Source: Christiangramia sp. (lineage in GTDB: Bacteria; Bacteroidota; Bacteroidia; Flavobacteriales; Flavobacteriaceae). Taken from it: a stretch of 64,000 nt of DNA. The notes below the pieces were generated by a model. That model made no database searches, was not told the DNA's origin, and saw only the letters and a program-made list of their open reading frames with translations. Positions 8,728 to 17,512 of the stretch are shown piece by piece; position 1 is the first letter of the stretch, and each line of letters begins with the position of its first letter. The position numbers and the translations under genes are program-made. The stretch is from NCBI RefSeq assembly GCF_029937855.1, contig NZ_JAPYPC010000022.1, forward strand, positions 1 to 64,000. Direction: 5' to 3'.

Positions 8728-8889
8728 CAGCGAATATTGCAAATAGTGATTTCCTCATCGATGCCACCAAAGGAAGCTTTTATTCAATTTTTGCTACTGC
8801 TTTGGACGGGGTATCTCTTCGGGATTTTTGTTGACTCACCATACAACTAGTCCCTCTCATTCTCTTTTTTATAATGCGAAAAAACAACA
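8728..8889. other. Scrambled non-coding junction
   Basis: Nothing recognisable is encoded here. It lies between the permease relic and the second repeat copy and probably marks an old rearrangement breakpoint. Confidence 0.35.
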
Positions 8890-9141
8890 TCCGATCCTGG
8901 ACAGCGGCATAAAGCCGCTTCGGCTTTGCCTGCTCTTTTTATACGCTTTACCAGGCCCATCTGTTGTGAGTATAATAAGCATCAAAAAAGGTAATGTGAG
9001 GGCTCTATAAGAAGTAAGTCAAAATCTATAATCATGGAATCGATACAAACACAAAAAATAGCAATAGCACAAAAAAAATCAAAAAAGGAAAATGCTCTGG
9101 ATATAAAAAGTAAATCAATTATTCATTTAAATATTTCAATT

Positions 9142-9502
9142 ATGAAAACGCTTAGAAACAAAGTTCAGTTAATCGGCAATGTAGGGAACGCCCCAGAGAT
9201 CAAAAACCTTGAAAATGCTAAGAAAGTAGCAAGCTTTTCAATGGCCACCAATGAATTTTATAAAAATGCTAATGGTGAGAAAATACAGGATACCCAATGG
9301 CATAATATCGTTGCTTGGGGTAAAACCGCAGAGATCATTGAAAACTATGTTGGAAAGGGAAAAGAAATCGCTATTGAAGGTAAACTTTCCTCCCGTTCCT
9401 ATGAAACCAATGAAGGTGAAACGCTATGTAACCGAAGTTATAGCCAGTGAAATTCTTTTGCTGGGAGGTAATGCCGTTAATGAAAATGACTCCAGGTCGT
9501 AA
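9142..9502 (+). pseudogene. ssb: Single-stranded DNA-binding protein, frameshifted (copy 2)
   Basis: Same protein and same lesion as copy 1: 93 normal SSB codons, an extra A in GAAACGC, premature stop at 9450, and the lost last strand RYVTEVIASEILLLGG readable in the next frame up to 9502. Here the frame also runs upstream to an ATG at 9034, giving a 36-residue Lys-rich extension, but the conserved SSB start (MKTLRNKV) and comparison with copy 1, where the upstream frame is closed, favour 9142. It heads the mobilisation region (radC, oriT, bfmA-like gene, relaxase). Only a few bases differ from copy 1 over the whole gene. Confidence 0.8.
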
Positions 9503-9514
9503 GGCTTAAAATCA

Positions 9515-9552
9515 AAGAGGGCGTACTTGCTCATGGTAGCGCCCTCTTTTCA
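9515..9552 (+). terminator. Hairpin with T tract between ssb and radC (copy 2)
   Basis: The same AAGAGGGCG/CGCCCTCTT stem as in copy 1, but followed by TTTT because of the 6-base insertion, so it fits a rho-independent terminator better. Confidence 0.55.
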
Positions 9553-9577
9553 TTACTAACCTTTAAATTGATAAAAT

Positions 9578-10027
9578 ATGAAAACTAAAGTTAATGAAAT
9601 CGCGATAAAATATCAGGGAAACTTTAAAATTTCTCAGGCTCCTAAAATAACCTCTTCCCTCTGTGCTACAACACTTTTATTTGAAACATGGAATAAAGAC
9701 CAGATTGGACTGCAGGAATGTTTTAAAATCATGCTGCTTAACAATGCGAATAAGGTGAAAGGAATTTTTCAAGTCTCTACCGGAGGAATTACCGGTACCT
9801 TAGTGGATCTTAGAATTGTGTTTGCTGTTATTCTTAAAAGTCTTACTACATCCATAATACTGGCGCATAACCATCCCAGCGGCACCCTTAGACCCAGTAT
9901 TGCAGATAAAAGAATCACCGAGAAAATAAAAAATGCAGCGATTCTATTTGATATAAAAGTCCTTGATCATTTAATATTAACCCCTGACGGCAACTATTTT
10001 AGTTTTGCCGATGAAGGCATTCTATGA
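9578..10027 (+). CDS. radC: RadC-like JAMM-domain protein (copy 2)
   Basis: 149 residues with the intact JAMM motif H97-x-H99-x10-D110 (AHNHPSG...ADKR) and Glu near position 47. It differs from copy 1 at about eight residues, mostly conservative and outside the motif. It lies upstream of the putative oriT and the mobilisation operon, the position where ssb and radC homologues accompany DNA-processing genes in Bacteroidota conjugative elements. Role in transfer unproven. Confidence 0.88.
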   Translation: MKTKVNEIAIKYQGNFKISQAPKITSSLCATTLLFETWNKDQIGLQECFKIMLLNNANKVKGIFQVSTGGITGTLVDLRIVFAVILKSLTTSIILAHNHPSGTLRPSIADKRITEKIKNAAILFDIKVLDHLILTPDGNYFSFADEGIL

Positions 10028-10049
10028 GCTTTTTTTGTCCCAATGTTGG

Positions 10050-10082
10050 AAAGGTGGTCTTTTTAAGGTCACCTTTTTTCTT
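10050..10082 (+). terminator. Terminator after radC copy 2
   Basis: Stem AAAGGTG (10050-10056) / CACCTTT (10070-10076) followed by a T-rich tract, the counterpart of the hairpin at 2115 with one stem-base change. Confidence 0.7.
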
Positions 10083-10203
10083 TTATAATATTCTCAACAA
10101 AATTTAGAATTCATTGAATTTTAAAAAATTCTTTGTCGTCTGGTATCTTAAAATCAGTTTTCAATTCTTTTAAACCAACACCTTCAAATTAACTTCTAAA
10201 AAA

Positions 10204-10259
10204 ATCGGCGGGGCCGATAAAAAGGAAGAGCAAGAGGGTAACCCGCGATGCGAGGTTAC
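10204..10259 (+). other. oriT: Candidate origin of transfer (oriT)
   Basis: Two strong inverted repeats lie about 135 bases before the first mobilisation gene. The first is ATCGGC-GGG-GCCGAT (10204-10218). The second is GTAACC (10238-10243) / GGTTAC (10254-10259), extended by CGC/GCG inside the loop to a 9-bp stem with one bulged A. Bacteroidota relaxases of the Mob families nick next to such repeats just upstream of their own genes. The nic base cannot be placed by eye. Confidence 0.55.
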
Positions 10260-10394
10260 GGTCGATTTTTCAATGGAGATACAGTCAAATGACCGCTTTT
10301 GATTGCAGAAAAAATAGAATGAATAAAAGAGTTGAAAGTTTTTTATGAAAAAATCTCCTCAGCCCAGTAAAACCGGTAAATTTTTTATGAAAAA

Positions 10395-10931
10395 ATGGAT
10401 TTAGGATATGAAAATGAACCTTTCCAGGGGTTAAGAATTAAAGCATCCGTCGCCGAAAAATTCAGGCAGTATGCCAGGAAGTTATCGAAATCACAATCGA
10501 TGACCTTACTACTTATGCTCGACTTTTTTGAAATTAATGCTATTTCACCCAAAGAAAAAATAGGTCCTAAAATACAAACGCTCGAATCTTTTATCAAAAA
10601 ACGGATCAATGCCCTGGTTGCTATTATCCGTGATATAGAACAACAGCAAACCGTGCCCACCAAAGCCATGTTGGAAGCCCTCTTTGAAGGGCTTCCTGTG
10701 CAAACTCGTAAAAAGGTCATTCCCTCATTCGAAGAAGCTTTTAAGAACCTGGAAAGAACCCCGGCCTCGCTTCCAAAGATCTCTTCCGAAACGGATCATA
10801 AGGATATCCGGAATATCCTAAGAAAAGTAGAAACAGTCAAACCGCCCTTTGGCAAAGCGTATTATAAACTTACCCTTGATCCTGAAGAGGTCAAGCGTCT
10901 AAAAACCAAGTACCATGTATATCACGATTAG
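10395..10931 (+). CDS. BfmA/BtgA-like mobilisation protein
   Basis: 178 residues, rich in Lys and Glu, no membrane segment. The N-terminal half (LRIKASVAEKFRQYARKLSK through LDFFEI) resembles the ribbon-helix-helix-like DNA-binding part of relaxase accessory proteins in Bacteroidota (BfmA/BtgA family), which bind oriT and help the relaxase nick. The rest is helical and ends in YYKLTLDPEEVKRLKTKYH. Its 3' end overlaps the relaxase start by 17 bases, so the two are translationally coupled. The ATG at 10395 is preceded by two short direct repeats containing TTTTTTATGAAAAAAT (near 10340 and 10381). The family assignment rests on position and pattern. Confidence 0.7.
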   Translation: MDLGYENEPFQGLRIKASVAEKFRQYARKLSKSQSMTLLLMLDFFEINAISPKEKIGPKIQTLESFIKKRINALVAIIRDIEQQQTVPTKAMLEALFEGLPVQTRKKVIPSFEEAFKNLERTPASLPKISSETDHKDIRNILRKVETVKPPFGKAYYKLTLDPEEVKRLKTKYHVYHD

Positions 10932-11934
10932 CCCCCAGAAATTAGGTGCTCAGTATTCTTCCAGCGTAGCCGATTTTGTTGACTACCTGGAAAAAGAAAA
11001 TACAGATCGCCTGCCTCAGCAAAAAGAACTATTCTTTAACCAAACCCAGGATTCCATTCCTCGGAAGGAAGTGATCCGGGAGATCGATGGCAATACGGCC
11101 AAACTCAAATCCACCGAACCTCGCTACTATTCCCTTACAATTAATCCCTCCCAGCGGGAGCTACAACACATCAAAAATAATCCGGCTAAACTAAAAGCAT
11201 ATATCCGGGAAACCATGAAAGACTATGCCGCTTGTTTTAACCGGGAAATCAATGGCAGACCGGTTCAAGTATCGGATATTAAATACTACGCGAAAATCGA
11301 ATATACTCGGACCTATAAAGAAACTGACAAGGAAATCCGGGAAAATTCCCCCTACTCCAATAGAATTGCTAAACTGCAAAACGATATCCGAAAAGTAGAT
11401 CGTGGAGAGGTTTCTGGTTCCATTAAAGGTTTAGAAAAAGAGATCAGCCGTCTTCAAAGGGAAGCACGCCACAAGCTGGACGGGCAGATAATCGAACAGG
11501 GCATGCAAAAACAGGGAAGTCAGATGCATGTTCATTTGATCGTTAGCCGGAAGGATATGTCCAATTCCGTAAGTATTTCACCAGGGAGTAAATACAAAGC
11601 CTCTGAAGTGGTCTTCCGTGGCAAAGAAATCAAACGTGGATTTGACCGGGATAAATTCTTTGAAAAAACGGAAATGCGATTTGATAAACAGTTCGGTTAT
11701 AAGCGCAATTTCGTGGAAGCCTATACCTCCCGGAAAACGCTGATTAAATCTCCGAAACAATATTATTCCAACCTGCTAAAACTACCAACTTCCGAACGGA
11801 AACTGGCCATGCAACTGATCAAAACCGCCGGGGTCGCCCTGCCCAAAATCCCGGATGCAAAAGTCCGTTTTGCAATCAAACAGCTTCAAAAAGCCATTGA
11901 AATCGGTATGAAATCCAGCTCCATAGGCTATTAA
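10915..11934 (+). CDS. MobB-type relaxase (DUF5712 family)
   Basis: 339 residues. Conjugative relaxase that should nick oriT and lead the strand into the recipient. The HUH-type metal motif is MHVHLIVSRKD (His near 204 and 206). The N-terminal region contains Tyr candidates for the covalent nick (YYSLTIN, DIKYYAKIEYTRTYK). A Lys/Arg-rich helix with coiled-coil character (about 145-200) lies between, and a basic C-terminus follows. Known Bacteroidota MobB/DUF5712 relaxases have this size and HxH arrangement and sit after a BfmA-like gene, as here. The next gene (11946) is the coupling protein, 11 bases downstream, giving a compact mobilisation operon. Confidence 0.82.
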   Translation: MYITISPQKLGAQYSSSVADFVDYLEKENTDRLPQQKELFFNQTQDSIPRKEVIREIDGNTAKLKSTEPRYYSLTINPSQRELQHIKNNPAKLKAYIRETMKDYAACFNREINGRPVQVSDIKYYAKIEYTRTYKETDKEIRENSPYSNRIAKLQNDIRKVDRGEVSGSIKGLEKEISRLQREARHKLDGQIIEQGMQKQGSQMHVHLIVSRKDMSNSVSISPGSKYKASEVVFRGKEIKRGFDRDKFFEKTEMRFDKQFGYKRNFVEAYTSRKTLIKSPKQYYSNLLKLPTSERKLAMQLIKTAGVALPKIPDAKVRFAIKQLQKAIEIGMKSSSIGY

Positions 11935-11945
11935 AATAGATAATT

Positions 11946-13523
11946 ATGATACTACATCTTCTATTCGCTTCCAGTTTTATTTCCCTGGGTTTCTGGGGAA
12001 TTGCCAGGTTATACCGTTTTGGTCATATTATGAACCTCTTGCTCATTGCATTGCTCGCCTATATCGTGTACCTCGATACCTGTTACAACTGGATTACAAG
12101 TGCACTAATAATACTACCGCTGGTACTCATAAGTACTTTAATATATGCAGTCACTGGCACTGGCACCCATGAAAAAATCCCTAAAAAATACCGGGTTAAA
12201 TTCTCTCTTAATTCCGGCAGCCTACAGATTCAAAATCTAAGGCGCGGAGTCTCTATTACAGGCGCTGCCGGTAGCGGTAAAACCGAAAGTGTAGTTTTTA
12301 ACTTTATCAGGCACCTGTATAAATATGAATTTTGCGGGATTATCCATGATTATAAGAATTTTGAGCTTACCGAACTGGCTTACCCATTCTATAAAAAATC
12401 AGGGATTCCTTTTTCTATTATTTCGTTCGATCCCGTCTATCAAAAAGTTAATCCTATAGCACCTCATTATCTACCTGATGAGGAAAGCGTAAATGAAGTT
12501 GCCCGGGTACTTATGGAGAACTTACTGGAGCAAAAGGATCAATACGCCTCCGGCTCTACCCGGTTTTTTAATGATGCCGTGGAAGGTATTCTGAGTGGGC
12601 TCATCTGGAAACTGCGCACCTATCATCCCAAATATTGTACCCTGCCGCATCTTATTGCTTTGTATCAACTAATGACTAGTGAGCAGCTTATTTCTTTCCT
12701 AAGCTCTGATTTTACTTCCCGGGCGATGGCAGATGCCTTTATCAGCGGGGCCGATTCGGAGCGGCAGACAGCCGCGGTAAAAGGCACCCTGGCCAACGCT
12801 TTTAAAAAGATCAGTACCCGGAAAATATTCTTTTGCCTCTCCGGGAATGAAATAGCCCTGGACATCAATAATCCTGAAAACCCGGGGGTGATTTCTCTTG
12901 TTAATAATCCCAAACTGGATTCAGCTTACTCTCCTATCATTGCTACCATCATGCATACCGTAATTAAACAGATGAGTGTCCGCAACCGCCAAAGTGCTTT
13001 TATCCTTATGGAGGAAGCTCCGACCATTCGCCTTCTCAATATGCACCGGGTGCCGGCCACCCTGCGTAGCTATGACATTACTACCTTATACATCATGCAG
13101 GATAAGATTCAGAATGACCTGCTTTATGGGGATAAGGCCAGTAAGGCTATCTTAAGTAATCTCTCTTATCAGTTCTTCGGAAAAGCAAATGATCCTGCCA
13201 CCGCGAAATACTATGAGCAGTTTTTTGAACTGGTAAAACGAGATCAAATCAGTATTAGTAAAGGAGGAAACCTGAATTTTGATACTCGAATTACCAAAAC
13301 CAAACGGGAAGTTTCCAAACTACGTGCTGATCTATTTTTTAGGTTAAAACCGGGGGAATTTGTAGCCTATGCAGACGGAAAGGAAAAATTAGTGAAATTT
13401 AAAAGAGAAAAGCTACATAAAGAACTTCCTGTCAAATTTGAAGGACATTCTGAGAAAGATATCGAGGAAAATTTTAAACGCATCTATACGGATGCACAAA
13501 ACCTTATCCAGCAAATATTTTAA
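11946..13523 (+). CDS. Type IV coupling protein (VirD4/TraG-like ATPase)
   Basis: 525 residues. Inner-membrane ATPase that would hand the relaxase-DNA complex to the secretion channel. Two or three N-terminal membrane helices (about 1-70), then a P-loop GAAGSGKTES near residue 107, a Walker B-like segment SAFILMEEAPTIRLL and a sensor region (TTLYIMQDKIQ). It lacks the long C-terminal domain of proteobacterial TraD, as is usual in Bacteroidota. Last gene of the plus-strand mobilisation operon; a palindrome 33 bases downstream may terminate it. The first cargo block begins after it. Confidence 0.85.
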   Translation: MILHLLFASSFISLGFWGIARLYRFGHIMNLLLIALLAYIVYLDTCYNWITSALIILPLVLISTLIYAVTGTGTHEKIPKKYRVKFSLNSGSLQIQNLRRGVSITGAAGSGKTESVVFNFIRHLYKYEFCGIIHDYKNFELTELAYPFYKKSGIPFSIISFDPVYQKVNPIAPHYLPDEESVNEVARVLMENLLEQKDQYASGSTRFFNDAVEGILSGLIWKLRTYHPKYCTLPHLIALYQLMTSEQLISFLSSDFTSRAMADAFISGADSERQTAAVKGTLANAFKKISTRKIFFCLSGNEIALDINNPENPGVISLVNNPKLDSAYSPIIATIMHTVIKQMSVRNRQSAFILMEEAPTIRLLNMHRVPATLRSYDITTLYIMQDKIQNDLLYGDKASKAILSNLSYQFFGKANDPATAKYYEQFFELVKRDQISISKGGNLNFDTRITKTKREVSKLRADLFFRLKPGEFVAYADGKEKLVKFKREKLHKELPVKFEGHSEKDIEENFKRIYTDAQNLIQQIF

Positions 13524-13555
13524 TCGCTACTTTGCCCCGGAGTTTATTCGTGCAT

Positions 13556-13582
13556 ATTTCAATTTTGTATCAGAATTGAAAT
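13556..13582 (+). terminator. Hairpin after coupling-protein gene
   Basis: Perfect 9-bp stem ATTTCAATT / AATTGAAAT with a 9-base loop, followed by AT-rich sequence. It lies in the 286-base spacer between two convergent genes and could work in either direction. Confidence 0.4.
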
Positions 13583-13809
13583 AATTATTATTTGAAATTA
13601 TTTGCTTTTTCAAGCTTTAAATACTGTTCTTATATATTTAATCTTATCCAAGTCCAAGCAAATCGTAAGGTAAAATATTATAGATGTGGATAAAGGCACT
13701 TTATGCATTTTTTCTACTGTACTTTCCTCCTCTTCAAATTTACTATGGAACTTATTTTTAAAGTTTTATAGTCCGTGGTAAGGGGTGGGGCGATTATATA
13801 ATATATAAT

Positions 13810-16512
13810 TTAGAGGTTATATTTTATCGAAAGCATTAAAATCCGTGGCTGAATGCTATAGCTGCTCGTGATACTAAAATTTTCATTAAAACTATCCCGA
13901 TTGATTTCCTGTACATTAAGTAGGTTGGAGGTATTCAAACTAAACTCATAGGCACTTCCCTGCTTTTGATAATATAACCTGGCATTTAAAAAAGAATATT
14001 TGTTCGCGACCGTGCCCTCCGAATCATAATAATTAAAATAACTATAATCTGCCGTGAAAGTAAAATCATTCAGGAAATTATATTCTATATTGGCAAATGG
14101 CCTGTGGGTTAAAAATATGCTTTCTCTATCTCCATTTTTATATGCATTTCTTGAAAAATTATAGCCAATATTAAAATTTGGGGCAGATTTAAAATTTGTT
14201 CCCAAACTCAATTCATGATTTTGAGAAAAATTTCTGGTCTCCTTATTTAGATCATTTACCACTGTATTTAGAGTATTAAATGAGATACTGCTTTCCACAT
14301 CCACGTTCAATTTTCTAAACTTTTTCTGAAAACTTCCATTTGCAGATAAACTTTCATCAATAAAATCGCTATTGATTACAGAAGTCACCTGATTTATATT
14401 TTCTAAAAAAGTATTGTTTCTTATTGCATCTATCCTTTTACTGTAGCTTAAGTTACCATACAAACTGGTAAAATTAAACATACTGAGATTTGAATAATTC
14501 AAATTAAAGTTATGAAAAATCCCATTTTCCACCTCCCTGTTTCCCCTGAACAACCTGTTATAATTATTGAAAATAAAGCCTTCCGCCACCTTATTAATAT
14601 CGGCGAAATCGGCGATTTTATCGTAGGTGAAAACTAAACTCTCACTCGCCCGAAATTGAGCTTTCGCATGAAAATTGGGTAAAAGCATATTGTTGTTATT
14701 TTTATATCTGCCTTGTAGGTCGCTTAGCGCAGTGTGAAAAGTATGGAGGGTAAAACCTGGGGTGAAGGTGAAAATCCCTGTTTTCAGTTTATACTTTACT
14801 CCAAGGAAAATATCGGAAAAGCTATATTTTATATTATTTATAAAATCCTGATCTTCTATATAATTGGTGCTCTCTTCATCTGTAATTTCAAAAATAGATG
14901 AATTGAATTCTTGTTTGCTATAGGTACTTCCAAGATTGATATTAATATTACTTAAATCATTTATTATATGGTAATAATCAATTTTAGCATCCAATTTATT
15001 GGTTCGTATCAATCTGTTTTGATTAATGTTAAAGCTCGCTTGATCTTCGGTCAAAGGCAGAATGGACTTAAAAGGTTGTAACCCTAAAATCGCATTATAA
15101 AAAGGGTCTTCATCCTGATATAAATGTTGAAAATAACCCGCAAAGATATTAGCGGTGTTAAGGGTATAATACGTATTGATATTTTGATTTATGGAAATCG
15201 GTGAATTTCTTTTATTTTCTAGAATGGGATTTTTTACGCTTTCATTCTCATTGGAAAATTCAGATATGGTCTCTCCATTTTCTTGTTGTTGAATATTTTT
15301 CAGGAAAAAATCATAATCAAGTTGAAAGTTGTTACCGGGTTTATAAACAGTGCTGAATTTGAATAATCCTAACCGGTTTTGTTGATCGTTTATATTAGAA
15401 ACCGATTCGGTTGCCCCGGTTTGTATATACTTCTTAATAGCATTTTGTATAAATTGGGTTTTATTATCACTGTAGATGGAAAATGCGCTAAAACTAATTT
15501 TTTCTGACAATTGGTGCGTGGCATTTGCTGCACCAAAATAGCTTTGTAATTCGTTGGCACGATCGTTTTGGGCCATTAAAAAGCCCAGCCCGCTATCACT
15601 GATGTTAAATGAAGTTCCCTCACCCTTATTAAAATTTCTAAATCCTCCAGTAAATCTGAAGTAATCCATAAATGTAAAAGGTACATCCCCTGTATTGTTG
15701 CTTTTTCCAATTAAATTCACACTGGTTTCCGGACTGTAATAAAACAACTTGGAACTGCCCAGGTATCTTGTTTTCTCACCGTAACCTACACCGCCTTCAA
15801 AATCGCCAAACCAAAAGTTCTCTTTTCCTTCTTTTAATTTAATATTGATGGCAATATTGTCTCCGTCATTTCCCAGACCCCGCATTTGATCCACTTCATT
15901 GAAATTTTTCAGAACTTCTACTTTGCTTAAGGCATCGGCAGGAATATTTTCGGTAGCCAGCTTAGAGTCACCGTCAAAAAAATCTTTCCCGTCTATCATT
16001 ACTTTGGAAACATTTTTACCTTCCACTTTAATACTCCCATTATCATCTATCTGTATTCCGGGTAGCTTTTTAAGTACATCTCCCAGTTTTCTCTCATTGC
16101 CGGTTGTAAAAGAATCAGTATTATAAACAATGGTATCTCCCCGAACTACTACCGGCATTTCATATACAAGTTCAACATCATCTAATTGATTTTCATCCGG
16201 GTGCAAAATAATTTCCAATACATCCAGTGTAAGATTTTTTGTCAAATCAACTTCAATCGAAACCGGTTTCATACCCAGGTAAGTGACATTGAATAAATAA
16301 ATAATTTCTGTTGGCAGGGAGATAGAAAATTCCCCTTTATAATTGGTTATGGCATAATCCTGCATACTACCATTTGAGCTTTGTGTAGCTATGATATTGG
16401 CCATTTCCAGGCCGTTGCCCAAACTGTCTTTTACAGTCCCCGAAATTTTTACGTTTTGAGCGTTTAAGAAAGTACATAGGAGTAGTGATGAAAACAACAG
16501 AAGTTTTTTCAT
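13810..16512 (-). CDS. TonB-receptor-like outer-membrane beta-barrel protein
   Basis: 900 residues. Signal peptide (MKKLLLFSSLLLCTFLNAQ), a carboxypeptidase-regulatory-like beta-sandwich (about 20-100: VKISGTVKDSLGNGLEMANI), a plug-like region (about 110-230, with LGDVLKKLPGIQIDDNG and KVMIDGKDFFDGD), then a long beta-barrel ending in an aromatic/hydrophobic strand (RILMLSIKYNL). This is the large 'outer membrane beta-barrel' group of Bacteroidota receptors that often sits beside a GLPGLI protein, as here. Substrate unknown; no SusD partner is present, so it need not be a glycan receptor. The two genes are probably one operon, divergent from the kinase/regulator pair at 17513. Confidence 0.85.
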   Translation of the reverse strand: MKKLLLFSSLLLCTFLNAQNVKISGTVKDSLGNGLEMANIIATQSSNGSMQDYAITNYKGEFSISLPTEIIYLFNVTYLGMKPVSIEVDLTKNLTLDVLEIILHPDENQLDDVELVYEMPVVVRGDTIVYNTDSFTTGNERKLGDVLKKLPGIQIDDNGSIKVEGKNVSKVMIDGKDFFDGDSKLATENIPADALSKVEVLKNFNEVDQMRGLGNDGDNIAINIKLKEGKENFWFGDFEGGVGYGEKTRYLGSSKLFYYSPETSVNLIGKSNNTGDVPFTFMDYFRFTGGFRNFNKGEGTSFNISDSGLGFLMAQNDRANELQSYFGAANATHQLSEKISFSAFSIYSDNKTQFIQNAIKKYIQTGATESVSNINDQQNRLGLFKFSTVYKPGNNFQLDYDFFLKNIQQQENGETISEFSNENESVKNPILENKRNSPISINQNINTYYTLNTANIFAGYFQHLYQDEDPFYNAILGLQPFKSILPLTEDQASFNINQNRLIRTNKLDAKIDYYHIINDLSNININLGSTYSKQEFNSSIFEITDEESTNYIEDQDFINNIKYSFSDIFLGVKYKLKTGIFTFTPGFTLHTFHTALSDLQGRYKNNNNMLLPNFHAKAQFRASESLVFTYDKIADFADINKVAEGFIFNNYNRLFRGNREVENGIFHNFNLNYSNLSMFNFTSLYGNLSYSKRIDAIRNNTFLENINQVTSVINSDFIDESLSANGSFQKKFRKLNVDVESSISFNTLNTVVNDLNKETRNFSQNHELSLGTNFKSAPNFNIGYNFSRNAYKNGDRESIFLTHRPFANIEYNFLNDFTFTADYSYFNYYDSEGTVANKYSFLNARLYYQKQGSAYEFSLNTSNLLNVQEINRDSFNENFSITSSYSIQPRILMLSIKYNL

Positions 16513-16568
16513 ATGATCATTAATATAAGGTTGAAAATCTGAGTTTCTGGTTAGCTTTAAAAAGTAGG

Positions 16569-17390
16569 TTATTGGCCACTGGAAGTTTTAACCGAAATTA
16601 TTTTATGTCCATCCTTTGTTCGACCGGAATTTCGTTCTATCCATTCCTTATTTTTTTCCTCCTGAATAGTATTAAATTCCTCTTTCTTCACCACCTTTCC
16701 TTTTGAAGGCACTTCTATACTGAATTCTTCTGAAGGATTTATAACAATTTCAGTACATAATAAGGACATTTTATCCTCCTGCACCTCCAGAATTAAACCG
16801 GGCAGGCCCCAATAGCCTGCAGGCCCGATGCTAACGGGAATTTCTGGCGTGTACCAGGCGGTGGTGGTTACCTGCTTTTTAGTTTCCTCCATTCCATCTT
16901 CTTCGGTATTAAATTTTTGTACTGTCACCTCTCGTGTATGAGTCGCTTTATAAGCTGTATAGCTGCCTATCTTTTTTGTCTCCCTTTCCAGGGTCCAATC
17001 CAGAGGTTTTAGGGAATCTTTAATCAAAAAAAGTTTCCCCATAAATTCCGTTTGATTTATATATTTTTTGTCGGCTATATTCCTATACACAATATCATTC
17101 CCTCCGGTTATTTTAATTTTAATGCCATTAGATTGAGTTGAAGGAGCATCCAGTTTTTCGTTTTCGGTGTAAATTGATTCTATTCCGTCAAACTTTAGGG
17201 TGTAGTCCTTCTGAAATTGACGATTTAATTGCTCCTGAATACTTTTATTTATTTCATTACTTACTTTACTGCTATCCATTTTGATTTCTACATTGCGTTT
17301 GGACTTATAAACTGCAATGCCCTGAAATTTTTGACAGAAAATAAATTGGGTGCTAAAAAAAGCAACAAGGATAAAAATGATTGTTTTCAT
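16569..17390 (-). CDS. GLPGLI family protein
   Basis: 273 residues with a signal peptide (MKTIIFILVAFFSTQFIFCQ) and the family-defining motif GLPGLILEV near residue 195 within GPAGYWGLPGLILEVQ. Family members are exported proteins of Bacteroidota with unknown biochemical role, usually encoded next to a TonB-receptor-like barrel; the barrel gene follows 56 bases downstream on the same strand. Predicted mostly beta-sheet with a Lys/Glu-rich C-terminus. Expression probably starts in the 120-base divergent region that contains the triple direct repeat at 17448. Confidence 0.9.
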   Translation of the reverse strand: MKTIIFILVAFFSTQFIFCQKFQGIAVYKSKRNVEIKMDSSKVSNEINKSIQEQLNRQFQKDYTLKFDGIESIYTENEKLDAPSTQSNGIKIKITGGNDIVYRNIADKKYINQTEFMGKLFLIKDSLKPLDWTLERETKKIGSYTAYKATHTREVTVQKFNTEEDGMEETKKQVTTTAWYTPEIPVSIGPAGYWGLPGLILEVQEDKMSLLCTEIVINPSEEFSIEVPSKGKVVKKEEFNTIQEEKNKEWIERNSGRTKDGHKIISVKTSSGQ

Positions 17391-17447
17391 GATGTTAGTT
17401 ATTATTATTTATAGTTTCAAAGTTGGTAAAAGCAAGGCTTGGATTAG

Positions 17448-17472
17448 GTTAACTAAGGTTAACGAGTGTTAA
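17448..17472 (+). promoter_or_regulatory. Triple GTTAA direct repeat: probable OmpR-type operator
   Basis: GTTAA begins at 17448, 17458 and 17468, that is every 10 bases (context GGTTAACTAAGGTTAAC, then GAGTGTTAAG). Winged-helix response regulators of the OmpR/PhoB class bind direct repeats with one-helical-turn spacing. The site lies 41 bases before the kinase start and about 60 bases from the divergent GLPGLI gene, so the encoded regulator may control both units. Confidence 0.6.
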
Positions 17473-17512
17473 GCGTTTTGGAAAAAAGCTTTAAAATATC
17501 CTACTTTTGAGT

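Larger units (their letters stand above)
8890..10234 (+). repeat. Direct repeat copy 2 (ssb-radC unit)
   Basis: Second copy of the segment at about 1000-2215. It differs by a 6-base insertion between ssb and radC (TTTCAT), scattered substitutions in radC, and about 60 extra bases after radC. Similarity with copy 1 ends at AGCAAG (10229-10234), one base before the strong inverted repeat interpreted as oriT. The left part contains a hairpin AAAGCCG-ctt-CGGCTTT (8911-8927) matching the related region near 1018 of copy 1. Confidence 0.85.

Noticed and set aside
8497-8742. An intact 81-codon minus-strand gene
   Set aside because: Only the first part matches a permease; the better NosY-like continuation is in another frame, so this is a pseudogene remnant.
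9034-9141. N-terminal extension of ssb copy 2 to an ATG at 9034
   Set aside because: Copy 1 has a stop in the equivalent stretch and the conserved SSB begins at MKTLRNKV.
17502-17509. TACTTTTG as a -7 box for the kinase at 17513
   Set aside because: The start of transcription would fall at or after the ATG; only a leaderless transcript could use it.
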